64,000 nucleotides of DNA from Brevundimonas sp. UBA6550 (GTDB lineage: Bacteria > Pseudomonadota > Alphaproteobacteria > Caulobacterales > Caulobacteraceae), in contig NZ_DJKE01000006.1 in assembly GCF_002434505.1 (NCBI RefSeq), forward strand, positions 62,001 to 126,000, read 5' to 3'. The notes beneath the pieces were generated by a model. That model was given only the letters and a program-made list of their open reading frames with translations. It was not told the DNA's origin and searched no databases. Made by a program: the position numbers and the translations under genes. Numbering within the stretch: the stretch's first letter is position 1; each line of letters opens with the position of its first letter. Positions 37,908 through 49,258 of the stretch are shown in pieces.

Positions 37908-38909
37908 ATGCGCGCTGTTCTGTCCAAGGCTCCCGGTGGTCCTGAAACCCTGGTCGTGGAGGAGGTGCTGGATCCCACGCCCAAGGCCGGCGAGGTGATC
38001 GTCGAGGTCAAGGCGGTGGGAATCAACTTCCCCGACACCCTGATCATCGAGGACAAATACCAGTTCCGGCCCGAACGCCCCTTCTCGCCCGGCGGCGAGG
38101 TGGCGGGCGTGGTCGAGGCGGTGGGCGAGGGCGTCAAGGGCGTGCGCAAGGGCGACCGGGTGATCGCCGTGCCCGGCTGGGGCGGGCTGGTGGAACGGCT
38201 GGCGGTGCGGGCCGAGACGGTCGTCCCCATCCCCGAGGCCATGAGCTTCGAGGAGGCGGCGGCCCTGATCATGACCTATGGCACCAGCTATTATGCGCTG
38301 AAGGACCGGGCGCAGCTGAAGGCCGGCGAGACCCTGCTGGTGCTGGGCGCCGCCGGGGGCGTGGGCGCCGCCGCCGTCGAACTGGGCAAGGCGATGGGCG
38401 CGCGGGTGGTCGCCGCCGCCTCGACCAACGACAAGGTGCAGTTCGCCCTGGACCTGGGGGCCGACAACGGCCTGATCTATCCGTCCGGCCCGATGGACCG
38501 GGCGGCGCAGAAGGAACTGTCGGGCGAGTTCAAGCTGGCGACCGGCCGCGACGGGGCCGACGTGGTCTATGACGCGGTGGGCGGCGACTACGCCGATCCG
38601 GCGCTGCGGGCCATGGACTGGAACGGACGGTATCTGGTGGTCGGTTTCCCGGCGGGCATTCCGTCCCTGCCGCTGAACCTGACCCTGCTGAAGTCGGTGT
38701 CGGTGATCGGCGTCTTCTGGGGCGCGGCCGTGGCGCGCGATCCCAAGGGCCACGCCGCCAACATGGCCGAGCTGATGCAGATGTACGCCGACGGCAAGAT
38801 CAAGCCGCGCGTGTCCAGGACCTTCCCGCTGGAAAAGGCCGGAGAGGCGATCAAGGCGCTCGGCGACCGCCAGGCCATGGGCAAGATCGTGGTGACGGTC
38901 GAGAGCTAA
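37908..38909 (+). CDS. NADPH:quinone oxidoreductase family protein
   Basis: A 333-residue medium-chain dehydrogenase without zinc ligands, of the quinone oxidoreductase type. It starts MRAVLSKAPGGPETLVVEEV, has NFPDTLIIEDKYQFRPERPF, PFSPGGEVAGVVEAVG, and the NADPH-binding LLVLGAAGGVGAAAVELGKAMG with DVVYDAVGG. It likely reduces quinones or enoyl compounds in the cytoplasm. ATG 37908 follows an AAAGGA site; an in-frame TTG stands just before it. Monocistronic, followed by a family-A repeat. Confidence 0.9.
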   Translation: MRAVLSKAPGGPETLVVEEVLDPTPKAGEVIVEVKAVGINFPDTLIIEDKYQFRPERPFSPGGEVAGVVEAVGEGVKGVRKGDRVIAVPGWGGLVERLAVRAETVVPIPEAMSFEEAAALIMTYGTSYYALKDRAQLKAGETLLVLGAAGGVGAAAVELGKAMGARVVAAASTNDKVQFALDLGADNGLIYPSGPMDRAAQKELSGEFKLATGRDGADVVYDAVGGDYADPALRAMDWNGRYLVVGFPAGIPSLPLNLTLLKSVSVIGVFWGAAVARDPKGHAANMAELMQMYADGKIKPRVSRTFPLEKAGEAIKALGDRQAMGKIVVTVES

Positions 38910-39045
38910 TCCTCCCTCGCGCAGCATGGTGGAGGGGGCGGAAGAGCGCTGGATATAAAACGGCTGGCGCAGCGCGCGCCTTCGCCCCCTCCACCGCTTC
39001 GCGGTCCCCCTCCCCCGTTCCGCTACGCTTCTCGGTGGAGGATTT
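38910..39045. repeat. Dispersed palindromic repeat, family A variant, copy 3
   Basis: Arms TCCTCCCTCGCGCAGC and CGCTTCTCGGTGGAGGA flank GGTGGAGGGGGCGGAAG and CCTTCGCCCCCTCCACC, which are mutually complementary. The core GCTTCGCGGTCCCCCTCCCCC resembles other family-A cores. It lies between the convergent oxidoreductase and DUF1232 genes. Confidence 0.65.
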
Positions 39046-39444
39046 TCATTTCGCCTTCAGCCGCTGCACCGCCTCTTCGGCCTGGTCGCGGTGGCGACGT
39101 TTGATGTTGGCGCCCAGGGTGGCGATCAGGGCGGCGATGACGGCGGCGTCGTCGGTGTAGCCGATGCCGGCGAAGATGTCGGGAATGGCGTCGATGGGCA
39201 TGACGAAATAGGCCAGGCCGGCGAGGATCATGCCCTTGGCGGGCAGGGGCGTCTCAGGATCGCGCGCCGCATACCAGGCGGCCAGGGCCTGGTCCGCGAA
39301 GGGGATGCGGGCGGCCGTGCGCCGGATCTTGGGCCAGAAGCCCTTGGTCACGCGCACCTCGTTGACCTTGACCACCGACGGGACCAGGGCCCGGCTGGGG
39401 TCCAGGGCGTCGGCGGGATCGGCGGGTTTGGCTTTGGCGGTCAT
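39046..39444 (-). CDS. DUF1232 (YkvA-like) membrane protein
   Basis: A 132-residue protein with DUF1232 in its C-terminal half: AKGMILAGLAYFVMPIDAIPDIFAGIGYTDDAAVIAALI. The motif Y-x2-P-x-D-x-IPD is the family signature, with a hydrophobic segment that suggests membrane contact. The N-terminal third is charged. Function is unknown. Divergent from the SDR gene by 55 bases. Confidence 0.87.
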   Translation of the reverse strand: MTAKAKPADPADALDPSRALVPSVVKVNEVRVTKGFWPKIRRTAARIPFADQALAAWYAARDPETPLPAKGMILAGLAYFVMPIDAIPDIFAGIGYTDDAAVIAALIATLGANIKRRHRDQAEEAVQRLKAK

Positions 39445-39499
39445 GGCCGCTAAATCCTCAAACGAAACTCAGGTTCAACCTAATATAGGAACGATCAGG

Positions 39500-40282
39500 A
39501 TGAAACTCGACAGCAGCATCGCCGCGGTGGTCACGGGCGGGGCCTCGGGCCTGGGCGAGGGCACGGCCCGCGCCATCGCCGCCACCGGCGCCAGGGTCGC
39601 CCTGTTCGACCTGAACGAGGAGCGTGGCGAAGAGATCGCCAAGGAGATCGGCGGCGTCTTCTGCAAGGTGGACGTGACCGACGACGCCTCGGTCGCCACG
39701 GCCTTCGAAAAGGCCCGCGCCGCCCACGGTCAGGAGCGTCTGACCGTCAACTGCGCCGGCATCGCCACCGGCCAGAAGACCGTGTCGCGCAAGAAGGACA
39801 CCGGCGAGATCCGCGCCCATGACATGGCGGCGTTCGAGCGCACCGTGCGGGTCAATCTGTTCGGCACCTTCCGCGTCCTGTCGCAGTCGGCGGCGGGCAT
39901 GGTCACGCTGGAGCCGATGTCGGACGGCGAGCGCGGCCTGATCGTCAACACCGCCTCGGTGGCGGCCCAGGACGGCCAGATCGGCCAGGCGGCCTATTCG
40001 GCGTCCAAGGGCGGCGTCTATGCCATGACCCTGCCCATCGCCCGCGACCTGGCCCAGGAAGGGGTGCGCTGCAACACCATCCTGCCCGGCATCATGTGGA
40101 CGCCGATGATGGCCGGCATGGACCAGAAGGTTCAGGACAGCCTGGCCGCCGCCATCCCCTTCCCCAGCCGCCTGGGCACGCCGGCCGACTATGCCTCGCT
40201 GGTGCTGGAGTTGGCGCGCAACGTCTATATCAACGGCGAATGCATCCGCCTGGACGGCGCCATCCGCCTGGCGCCGCGCTGA
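39500..40282 (+). CDS. SDR family NAD(P)-dependent oxidoreductase (HSD10-like)
   Basis: A 260-residue classical SDR. It has the cofactor loop VVTGGASGLGEGTARA, FDLNEERGEEI for NAD specificity, NCAGIA, the Ser of VNTASVAAQDGQIGQ, and the catalytic YSASK. The sequence resembles type II 3-hydroxyacyl-CoA dehydrogenases (HSD17B10), including a LPGIMWTPMM segment, which act in fatty-acid or branched amino-acid breakdown. ATG 39500 follows a CAGGA site; the frame extends upstream over the DUF1232 gene only by chance. Confidence 0.9.
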   Translation: MKLDSSIAAVVTGGASGLGEGTARAIAATGARVALFDLNEERGEEIAKEIGGVFCKVDVTDDASVATAFEKARAAHGQERLTVNCAGIATGQKTVSRKKDTGEIRAHDMAAFERTVRVNLFGTFRVLSQSAAGMVTLEPMSDGERGLIVNTASVAAQDGQIGQAAYSASKGGVYAMTLPIARDLAQEGVRCNTILPGIMWTPMMAGMDQKVQDSLAAAIPFPSRLGTPADYASLVLELARNVYINGECIRLDGAIRLAPR

Positions 40283-40401
40283 GGCGCAGGGGGCGTGCGC
40301 AGGGCTTGGTCGCTTTTTGCAAATTCACTCTTGCAGGACCGATCAACCCTCCGCTATACGCCCCCTCCTCGACGGGGCGCACACGTAGCGCTTTACGGAT
40401 T

Positions 40402-40476
40402 GCGGGCGTAGCTCAGGGGTAGAGCACAACCTTGCCAAGGTTGGGGTCGGGCGTTCGAATCGCCTCGCCCGCTCCA
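40402..40476 (+). tRNA. tRNA-Gly (anticodon GCC)
   Basis: A full cloverleaf is seen. The acceptor stem is GCGGGCG (40402-40408) with CGCCCGC (40466-40472), followed by T and an encoded CCA (40474-40476). The D arm carries GCTCAGGGGTAGAGC. The anticodon stem CAACC/GGTTG encloses TTGCCAA with GCC at 40434-40436. The T arm is GGGCG-TTCGAAT-CGCCT. A strong terminator follows. Confidence 0.97.
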
Positions 40477-40491
40477 TGTCGGGATGCAAAT

Positions 40492-40531
40492 AAAAACGGG
40501 TCTGGCCAGTCGGTCAGGCCCGTTTTTGCGT
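40492..40531 (+). terminator. Rho-independent terminator after tRNA-Gly
   Basis: AAAAACGGGTCTGGCC (40492-40507) pairs with GGTCAGGCCCGTTTTT (40512-40527) with two G-U pairs and an AGTC loop. The 3' arm ends in five Ts. It begins 15 bases after the encoded CCA. Confidence 0.88.
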
Positions 40532-40568
40532 TTGGGCCAGACGCAACGACGAAGCGACGGAGGCGGGC

Positions 40569-42107
40569 TTGGCGGTTCTGAGGCTGGTGCTGGGCGACCA
40601 GCTGTCGGATGGTCTGCGCGCGCTGGACGGGCTGGACCCGGACGCCGACACCCTTTTGATGGCCGAGGTGCGCGACGAGGCGACCTATGTCCGCCACCAC
40701 AAGCAGAAGATCGCCCTGGTCTTCGCCGCCATGCGAAACCACGCCGAGCGCCTGAGGGCCAAGGGGCTGACGGTGCGATACGTCGCCATCGACGATCCCG
40801 ACAACACCGGCTCCATCACCGGCGAACTGGCCCGCGCGCTGGACGACGGCGGTTTCGACGCCGTGGCCATGACCGAATGCGGCGAATGGCGGCTGGCCGA
40901 GCATTTGGCCGCCTTCGCGCAAGGGGCGGGCCTGCCGGTCGAGATTCGCCCCGACCGCCGTTTCCTCTGCTCGCACGAACGGTTCCGGCGCTGGGCCTCG
41001 GGCAAGTCGCAGCTGCGGATGGAGTTCTTCTATCGCGAGATGCGCCGGGCGACCGGGCTGCTGATGGACGGCGACCAGCCCGAGGGCGGACGCTGGAACT
41101 ATGACGCCGAGAACCGCAAGAAGCTGGCGAAGGGCGTGATCCCGCCCGAGCGGTTGCGCATCCCGCCCAACGCCGTGGCGCGCCAGGCGATGGCGGATGT
41201 GGAGCGGCTGTTTCCCGATCATTTCGGCGCGCTGGACGGCTTCGGCTGGCCCACCACGGCCGAGGAGGCGGAAACGGTTCTGGACGACTTCCTGCGCACC
41301 GTCCTGCCCGGCTTCGGCGACTGGCAGGATGCGATGGCGGAGGGCCGACCGTGGATGTGGCACGGGCTGATCTCGACCTCGATCAATCTGGGCCTGCTGG
41401 ACCCGCTGGACGTCTGCAGGCGCGCGGAAGGCGTCTATCGCGCCGGCAAGGCGCCGCTGAACGCCGTCGAAGGGTTCATCCGCCAGATCCTGGGCTGGCG
41501 CGAGTTCGTGCGCGGCGTCTACTGGCTGAAGGCGCCGGAATATCGGGTGCGGAACTTCCTGGACGCCGACCGCGCCCTGCCGTGGTTCTACTGGTCGGGC
41601 GAGACCGACATGGCCTGCGTCGCCGATGTGGTGAAGAGCACGCGCGACAACGCCTATGCCCACCATATCCAGCGGCTGATGGTGACGGGCAATCTGGCCC
41701 TGCTGCTGGGGGTGCATCCCGATCAGGTCGACGACTGGTATCTGTGCGTCTACGCCGACGCCTATGAATGGGTGGAGATGCCCAATACGCGCGGCATGGC
41801 CCTGTTCGCGGACGGCGGGATCGTGGGGTCCAAACCCTATGCGGCGTCGGGCGCCTATATCGACCGGATGAGCGACTATTGCGGGGCCTGTCGCTACGAC
41901 GTGAAGAGCAGGAGCGGCGACGCCGCCTGTCCGTTCAACCGGCTCTATTGGGGCTTTCTGGAGCGCAATCGCCGCCGGCTGAGGGACAATGTGCGCCTGG
42001 CCATGCCGTACAAGACTTTGGACGGGTTCGGCGAGGCGAAGCGCGCGGCCTTGGCGGCCGAGGCGGAGGCGTGCCGCACCCTGCTGGGCGCGACGCCGGT
42101 CGGGTGA
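40569..42107 (+). CDS. FeS-type cryptochrome/photolyase (PhrB-like)
   Basis: A 512-residue protein of the FeS-BCP group, which repairs (6-4) photoproducts with FAD, a lumazine-type antenna and a 4Fe-4S cluster. The N-terminal antenna domain starts LRLVLGDQLSDGLRALD. The FAD/catalytic region has FIRQILGWREFVRGVYW and NAYAHHIQRLMVTGN with the conserved His pair. The cluster cysteines are seen in MACVADVV and DYCGACRYDVK with a third at AACPFNRLYW, matching the C-x2-C-x12-C plus one pattern. Start is TTG 40569, close after the tRNA terminator. Length fits the family. Confidence 0.92.
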   Translation: MAVLRLVLGDQLSDGLRALDGLDPDADTLLMAEVRDEATYVRHHKQKIALVFAAMRNHAERLRAKGLTVRYVAIDDPDNTGSITGELARALDDGGFDAVAMTECGEWRLAEHLAAFAQGAGLPVEIRPDRRFLCSHERFRRWASGKSQLRMEFFYREMRRATGLLMDGDQPEGGRWNYDAENRKKLAKGVIPPERLRIPPNAVARQAMADVERLFPDHFGALDGFGWPTTAEEAETVLDDFLRTVLPGFGDWQDAMAEGRPWMWHGLISTSINLGLLDPLDVCRRAEGVYRAGKAPLNAVEGFIRQILGWREFVRGVYWLKAPEYRVRNFLDADRALPWFYWSGETDMACVADVVKSTRDNAYAHHIQRLMVTGNLALLLGVHPDQVDDWYLCVYADAYEWVEMPNTRGMALFADGGIVGSKPYAASGAYIDRMSDYCGACRYDVKSRSGDAACPFNRLYWGFLERNRRRLRDNVRLAMPYKTLDGFGEAKRAALAAEAEACRTLLGATPVG

Positions 42108-42175
42108 GGTCGGAACCTGGACCGGGGGGACGGGATTTGCTTGGCTGTTGCCCCAACCGTCCAAGAGGCCGCCCC

Positions 42176-42931
42176 GTGATCCTGCCCCGTCGTTCCGCCC
42201 TGATCCTGACCGCCGCCGTGGCGGCCTCGGCCCTGTCGGCCTGCGCCTATAACGAGGCGCTGGGTCGCAATCAGTTTCTGCTGGTGGACAATGCGGCCCT
42301 GTCGCAACAGTCGACGCAGGCGTGGCGCGAGGCCATCGCCAAACCGGGCGTGATGACCACGGGCGCCCAGGTGGACCGGATCCGGCGCGTGGGCGACCGG
42401 CTGGTGCAGGCGGCGGGTCTGGGGAACCGGACCTGGGACTATGCGGTCTTCACCGAGGCCAGCCCCAACGCCTTCGTCCTGCCGTCCGGCCAGATCGGGG
42501 TGACGACCAGCCTGCTGTCGCTGGTCCAGAACGACGACCAGCTGGCCAGCGTGATCGGTCACGAGATCGGCCACGTCGTCGCCAATCACGCCGCCGAGCG
42601 GGCGTCCAGCCAGACGGCGACCAGCATCGGCCTGGCGGCGGTCGGGGGCGCGGCGGGGCGCTATGGCGATGCGGTCAACGCCTATGGCGGGCTGGCGGCG
42701 CAGTATGGCCTGCTGCTGCCCTATTCGCGCCGGGACGAGCTGGAGGCCGATAAGCTGGGCGTCGACTATATGGCCGGGGCCGGGTTCCGGCCGTCGCAGG
42801 CTGTGGCCCTGTGGCGGCTGATGGCGGCGCAGCATCAGACCCAGACGCCGCAGTTCGCCTCGACCCACCCGTCGGATGCGACGCGGATCGAGATGCTGCA
42901 GCAATATATCGCCAGCCGCGGCTGGAACTGA
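42176..42931 (+). CDS. M48 metallopeptidase, lipoprotein
   Basis: A 251-residue periplasmic M48 (LoiP/BepA-like) zinc peptidase. A type II signal ends in a lipobox ALSAC at about residues 19-23, so it should be lipid-anchored. The zinc motif HEIGH lies near residue 124, followed by the third ligand in SRRDELEADKLGVDYM. A THPSDATRIEMLQQY end matches the family. Such proteases take part in outer-membrane protein quality control. GTG 42176 is the chosen start. Its TGA abuts the convergent gene's stop in TGATCA. Confidence 0.92.
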   Translation: MILPRRSALILTAAVAASALSACAYNEALGRNQFLLVDNAALSQQSTQAWREAIAKPGVMTTGAQVDRIRRVGDRLVQAAGLGNRTWDYAVFTEASPNAFVLPSGQIGVTTSLLSLVQNDDQLASVIGHEIGHVVANHAAERASSQTATSIGLAAVGGAAGRYGDAVNAYGGLAAQYGLLLPYSRRDELEADKLGVDYMAGAGFRPSQAVALWRLMAAQHQTQTPQFASTHPSDATRIEMLQQYIASRGWN

Positions 42932-43195
42932 TCAGACCCGGATGTCGAGGTAGGAGCCGGGGCGCAGGATGCGCGGCTCCTCGCGCTGAGGCGGGGCCGC
43001 CGGCGCCTCGACCGGGCGGGCCGGGTTGGCGGTGCGGATCGTGGACATGACGGCGGCGGCCGGGACGGGCGGCTTGGGCGCGGCCGTCTGCTCCATGGCG
43101 GCGCGGAAGAAGGCCGCCTGGGCGTTTCGCGCGCTGGGCAGGTCGAGGCCCTGGGCGGGCGTGTTCAGCGGCAGGTCGGGGCGAATCGCGCTCAT
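42932..43195 (-). CDS. Small hypothetical protein
   Basis: An 87-residue, Pro/Ala-rich protein with no recognised family. It contains NAQAAFFRAAMEQTAAPKP and ends PGSYLDIRV. It has no signal peptide or membrane span. It follows ccmG on the same strand after a 45-base gap that contains two TTAACC half-sites, and is convergent with the M48 gene. I judge it real because it fills the space exactly between a likely control site and the abutting stop. Confidence 0.55.
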   Translation of the reverse strand: MSAIRPDLPLNTPAQGLDLPSARNAQAAFFRAAMEQTAAPKPPVPAAAVMSTIRTANPARPVEAPAAPPQREEPRILRPGSYLDIRV

Positions 43196-43201
43196 GCCGG
43201 T

Positions 43202-43209
43202 ATGGTTAA
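43202..43209 (-). promoter_or_regulatory. CtrA-like TTAACCAT near small hypothetical gene
   Basis: The minus strand reads TTAACCAT seven bases upstream of the start at 43195, and a second TTAACCC stands at 43227-43233. The 24-base spacing does not match the full TTAA-N7-TTAA box. Half-site regulation by CtrA is possible, not shown. Confidence 0.3.
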
Positions 43210-43240
43210 CGCATAGCGTCGAAAAAGGGTTAACGCCGCC

Positions 43241-43801
43241 TCACCGCTGGGTCGGCGCGGGGCGGGCGGGAGCCTGCATGGAGGCGACCAGCCGGTCGAT
43301 GTCGGCGTCGTCCAGCAAGGGGCCGGACTGTTTGGCGGTAATGCGGCCCAGGGCGTCGACGGCGAAGGTCTCGGGCACGCCCGAAATGCCCAGGTCCAGG
43401 CCCGCTCGGCCCTCCCGGTCCACCAGAACCATGGAATAGGGGTCGCCCATCTCGTCCAGGAAGGCGCGGGTGGCGACCGGCTCGTCCTTGTAGGCGATGC
43501 CGACCACGGCGACGCCGCGCGCCTTCAGCGCCAGCAGCTTCGGATGTTCGATCCGGCACGGGGCGCACCAGGAGGCGAAGACGTTGACCAGCATGGGCCG
43601 GCCCACCCCGGCGGTCTTCAGGTCCAGATTGCCCGGACCCGCCTGATCGCCCGACAGCAGGGGCAGGACGGTTTCGGGGACGGCTTGGCCGACCAGGGCG
43701 TCAGGCTTGAAGGCGGGGTCGCGCTTCAGCGACCAGCCGATGAATAGGGCCGCCAGCGCGGCCAGGACCGCCAGCGGGATCAGGGCCAGCCAGCGGTTCA
43801 C
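43241..43801 (-). CDS. ccmG: Cytochrome c biogenesis thiol-disulfide protein CcmG/DsbE
   Basis: A 186-residue thioredoxin-like protein anchored by one N-terminal helix (about 5-22) and facing the periplasm, where it keeps apocytochrome c cysteines reduced for heme attachment. The active site is WCAPCRIEHP, inside VNVFASWCAPC, and the usual GVPETFAVD with the cis-Pro region follows. It is the last gene of ccmABCDG on this strand, overlapping ccmD by four bases. Confidence 0.93.
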   Translation of the reverse strand: MNRWLALIPLAVLAALAALFIGWSLKRDPAFKPDALVGQAVPETVLPLLSGDQAGPGNLDLKTAGVGRPMLVNVFASWCAPCRIEHPKLLALKARGVAVVGIAYKDEPVATRAFLDEMGDPYSMVLVDREGRAGLDLGISGVPETFAVDALGRITAKQSGPLLDDADIDRLVASMQAPARPAPTQR

Positions 43802-44013
43802 GGGCGAAGCCCTGTTTCTTTTGGCCCTATCGCGCTTCGCGCGACTTGAGGGCGAGCCGCCTCACCGGCGGCTGTGTCCATGCGGTCGAGTTCACGCTTC
43901 CATTTGCGGGCGGCCATGACGGCGCGGACGGTCAGGGCGGTCAGGACCAGGGCGCTGATCTCCCAGGCGGGCCAGACGAAGGCGGCGTAGGGGGTCATGT
44001 CGAGGTCGAGCAT
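43798..44013 (-). CDS. ccmD: Heme exporter protein CcmD
   Basis: A 71-residue single-span protein. The helix WPAWEISALVLTALTVRAVMAA (about 14-35) is followed by a basic KWKRELDRM tail, the CcmD pattern. CcmD stabilises the CcmABC-CcmE complex and aids release of holo-CcmE. It lies between ccmC (three bases) and ccmG (overlap). Confidence 0.87.
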   Translation of the reverse strand: MLDLDMTPYAAFVWPAWEISALVLTALTVRAVMAARKWKRELDRMDTAAGEAARPQVARSAIGPKETGLRP

Positions 44014-44016
44014 CGC

Positions 44017-44736
44017 TTAAGCCTCCTGGGCCAGACGGGCGCGCAGGGTCATGACGCGGCGGCGGCGGATTTCGGTGCGGATGGCCGTCAGCCACAGGGC
44101 CAGGAACAGCACGCCATAGGCCGCCAGCATGGTCAGGAAGGGGGGCAGATAGACGGGATCCAGCCCGGATGAGCCGGGGGTCAGGAAGCTGGCGGGCTGA
44201 TGCAGGGTGTTCCACCAGTCGACCGAGAATTTGACGATCGGCAGGTTGATCAGCCCGACCAGGCCCAGGACGGCGGCGGCCCGCCCGGCCTTCTGCTCGT
44301 CGTCGATCGAGGCCCTCAGCGCCATATAGCCGAGGTAGAAGAGAAACAGCACCAAGACGCTGGTCAGGCGCGCGTCCCACACCCACCAGGTCCCCCACAT
44401 CGGCTGGCCCCACAGCGAGCCGGTGATCAGGGCCAGGGCCGTGAAGGCGGCGCCCGGCAAGGCGGCGGCGCGGGCGGCGGCGTCGGCCAGGGCGTGGCGG
44501 AAGACCAGGGCGAAGAAGCTGGATACGCCCAGCGCCGCATAGGCGCCCAGACCCAAGGTGGCGGCGGGGACGTGGACGAACATGATCCGCACCGTGTCGC
44601 CCTGCTGATAATCGGCCGGGACGGAGAAGCTGAGCCAGGCGCCGACGCCTATAAGCACGGCGGCCAGCCCCCACAGGATGGGCGTCAAAGGGCCGGTGAA
44701 GGCCATGAAGCGCTGCGGATTGGACAGGCCGAACAT
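44017..44736 (-). CDS. ccmC: Heme exporter/CcmE-loading protein CcmC
   Basis: A 239-residue membrane protein with six helices. The periplasmic WWVWDARLTSVL segment is the CcmC tryptophan-rich WWD motif that holds heme, with its flanking histidines in FVHVPAA and WWNTLHQPAS. CcmC attaches heme to CcmE. It follows ccmB after 39 bases and precedes ccmD. Length and motifs are standard. Confidence 0.95.
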   Translation of the reverse strand: MFGLSNPQRFMAFTGPLTPILWGLAAVLIGVGAWLSFSVPADYQQGDTVRIMFVHVPAATLGLGAYAALGVSSFFALVFRHALADAAARAAALPGAAFTALALITGSLWGQPMWGTWWVWDARLTSVLVLFLFYLGYMALRASIDDEQKAGRAAAVLGLVGLINLPIVKFSVDWWNTLHQPASFLTPGSSGLDPVYLPPFLTMLAAYGVLFLALWLTAIRTEIRRRRVMTLRARLAQEA

Positions 44737-44775
44737 CGGTTCAGCGCTTACGCGGCGAAGGGGCGGCGGGCAAGC

Positions 44776-45486
44776 TCACCCTTGCGCGTTGCGAACGGCG
44801 GCGGCCCCGGCGAAGGGGGCGACGACGGCGGCGAACAGGACGTAGGCGCAGAGCAACGCCAGGGCCGGGCCGACGGGCTGGCCAGAGGCGGCGCGCTCCA
44901 GCGCTCCGGCGCCGAAGACGACCGGCGGGATGAACAGGGGCAGGACGACCACGGCGATCAACAGGCCGCCGCGCCTGGCGCCCAGGGCGAGGGCGGCGCC
45001 CAGCGCCCCGGTGAAGGCGAAGCCCGCGCCGCCGATCAGTGCGGTCAGGGCGACGAGCGGCGTCAGCGACGCGGACAGGCCAAGCGCCAGGGCGGCGACG
45101 GGGGCGGTCAGGGCCAGCGGCAGGCCGACCGCGATCCACTGGGCCAGGGCCTTGATCAACACGACCTGCTCCAGCGCCAGATGGCCGAGCGCCAAAAGGT
45201 CCAGACCGCCGTCCTCCAGATCGCGCTCGAACAACCGCTCCAGCGACAGGAGGGACGCCAGCGCCAGGGCCAGCCAGGCGACGCCGCCCGCGACGGGGCC
45301 CAGGGTGCGCGGATCGCCCCCGGCCGCCAGCGGCAGGATGGCGGTCAGACAGGCGAAGAAGCCGCACGCCAGAAGCGGCCCGCCGCCCCCGCCCCAGGCC
45401 AGATCCAGTTCGCGCTCCAGCAGAACGCGGGTGGCGCCGCGCAGGCCGGGCGGGCGAGGTTCCTGATCGGCGGTCGGACGGCTCAT
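44776..45486 (-). CDS. ccmB: Heme exporter protein CcmB
   Basis: A 236-residue ABC-2-like membrane subunit with six helices that works with CcmA ATPase to release heme-loaded CcmE. The sequence includes the [15 protein letters not shown] start and [20 protein letters not shown], both CcmB-typical, then [19 protein letters not shown]. It overlaps ccmA by four bases (ATGA). The five-residue poly-Gly near residue 32 is longer than usual. Confidence 0.94.
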   Translation of the reverse strand: MSRPTADQEPRPPGLRGATRVLLERELDLAWGGGGGPLLACGFFACLTAILPLAAGGDPRTLGPVAGGVAWLALALASLLSLERLFERDLEDGGLDLLALGHLALEQVVLIKALAQWIAVGLPLALTAPVAALALGLSASLTPLVALTALIGGAGFAFTGALGAALALGARRGGLLIAVVVLPLFIPPVVFGAGALERAASGQPVGPALALLCAYVLFAAVVAPFAGAAAVRNAQG

Positions 45487-46106
45487 GCCAGCCCTCCCAG
45501 GTCCAGGCTGCGTGAAGGCAGCGGCAGGGGGTCATGGACGGCGGCGACGATCAGACCGTCCGCGTCGAGATGACGCCGCATCTGTTCGGCGAAGGCGGCG
45601 CGCCAGCGGGCGTCCAGCGGCGCCATCGGTTCGTCCAGCAGCCACAGGGCGCGCGGCGATCCGACCAGGCGGCCCATGGCCAGGCGGCGGCGCTGGCCGG
45701 CGGACAGGCGGCGCACTTCAAGGTCCAGCAGGGGGGGAAGGCCGAAGACCTGGGCGGCGTGATCGACGCCGTACTGGGTGTGGCCCAGCCAGTCGCATTG
45801 AAAGCCCAGCTCTTCACGCGCCGTGCGGCCGCCCTTCAGCCCGTCCAGATGGCCGAGGAAATGGGTTTCGCGGCCGCGCGCCTCTCGGGCGTCCAGCGGA
45901 TTGCCGTCGCCGTCGTGGAAGGCGACGGTTCCGGCGTCGGAGCGCAGCAGGCCGGCGATGGCGCGCAGCAGGCTGGTCTTGCCCGCGCCGTTGGCGCCCG
46001 TCAGGGCCAGGATCTCGCCGGCGCGCAGGGTCAGATCGAGCCCGTGGAACAGCCGCCGCTCGCCGCGCGAGACGGTCAGGCCGGAAAGGGTGAGGGTGTG
46101 GATCAT
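45483..46106 (-). CDS. ccmA: Heme exporter ATP-binding protein CcmA
   Basis: A 207-residue ABC ATPase with Walker [11 protein letters not shown], signature [16 protein letters not shown], Walker B ALWLLDEP and the switch His in AAVHDP. It powers CcmABC. First gene of ccmABCDG. ATG 46106 is chosen, since the longer frame to 46193 runs into the family-A repeat. Divergent from acnA, an arrangement common in Alphaproteobacteria. Confidence 0.94.
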   Translation of the reverse strand: MIHTLTLSGLTVSRGERRLFHGLDLTLRAGEILALTGANGAGKTSLLRAIAGLLRSDAGTVAFHDGDGNPLDAREARGRETHFLGHLDGLKGGRTAREELGFQCDWLGHTQYGVDHAAQVFGLPPLLDLEVRRLSAGQRRRLAMGRLVGSPRALWLLDEPMAPLDARWRAAFAEQMRRHLDADGLIVAAVHDPLPLPSRSLDLGGLA

Positions 46107-46473
46107 GCGTAATTCTCCCTCCCCGCGCCGGGGAGGGTGGTCGCGCAGCGACCGGGTGGGGGCGGCCCGGCAGGGGCGCACTCTTCGACGCAAGGCAGAT
46201 CGGCGATGCGGCGGGCCGCCGCCCCCACCCGACCTCGCTGCGCTCGGCCACCCTCCCCGGCGCGGGGAGGGAGAAGTCGGGGCGAGAATCTGCGAACCCT
46301 TCTCAATGTCCTTGTCGAGGGTGTGGACACATGGACGGTCGGTTCAGGCGGGGCTATAGGCACGATCGCCGCAGCAGGCTTTCGCCGCGCGCGCAGGGGC
46401 CCTGTGAGCCGCTGCGTCTGTCGCGCGAAGGCGCAACCGGATTGTCGGGCGGCGCTGACCAGAGGAACTCTCC
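46107..46473. other. Divergent promoter region ccmA/acnA with repeat
   Basis: This 367-base gap contains a family-A repeat (46114-46274) followed by about 200 bases that should hold the acnA promoter. An AGAGGA ribosome site stands nine bases upstream of the acnA ATG. No gene was seen. Confidence 0.6.
46114..46274. repeat. Dispersed palindromic repeat, family A, copy 4
   Basis: The clearest copy. It opens TCTCCCTCCCCGCGCCGGGG and closes CCGGCGCGGGGAGGGAGA, perfect complements across the element. Inside, GGGTGGTCGCGCAGCGACCG and its near complement near 46222-46256 (CCCACCCGACCTCGCTGCGC) form a second set of arms. It lies directly upstream of the ccmA start codon. Confidence 0.8.
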
Positions 46474-49200
<2,727 letters not shown>

Positions 49201-49228
49201 GTCGCGGTTCGCTGAATTAAAGAGAAAG

Positions 49229-49258
49229 GGCCGGCGGAGCGATCCGCCGGCCTTTTTT
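49229..49258 (+). terminator. Rho-independent terminator after acnA
   Basis: GGCCGGCGGA (49229-49238) pairs perfectly with TCCGCCGGCC (49243-49252) around GCGA, followed by six Ts. A nearly identical hairpin recurs at 49675-49696. Confidence 0.93.

Noticed and set aside
46107-46193. N-terminal extension of CcmA
   Set aside because: The added residues are translated from the family-A repeat, not CcmA-like.
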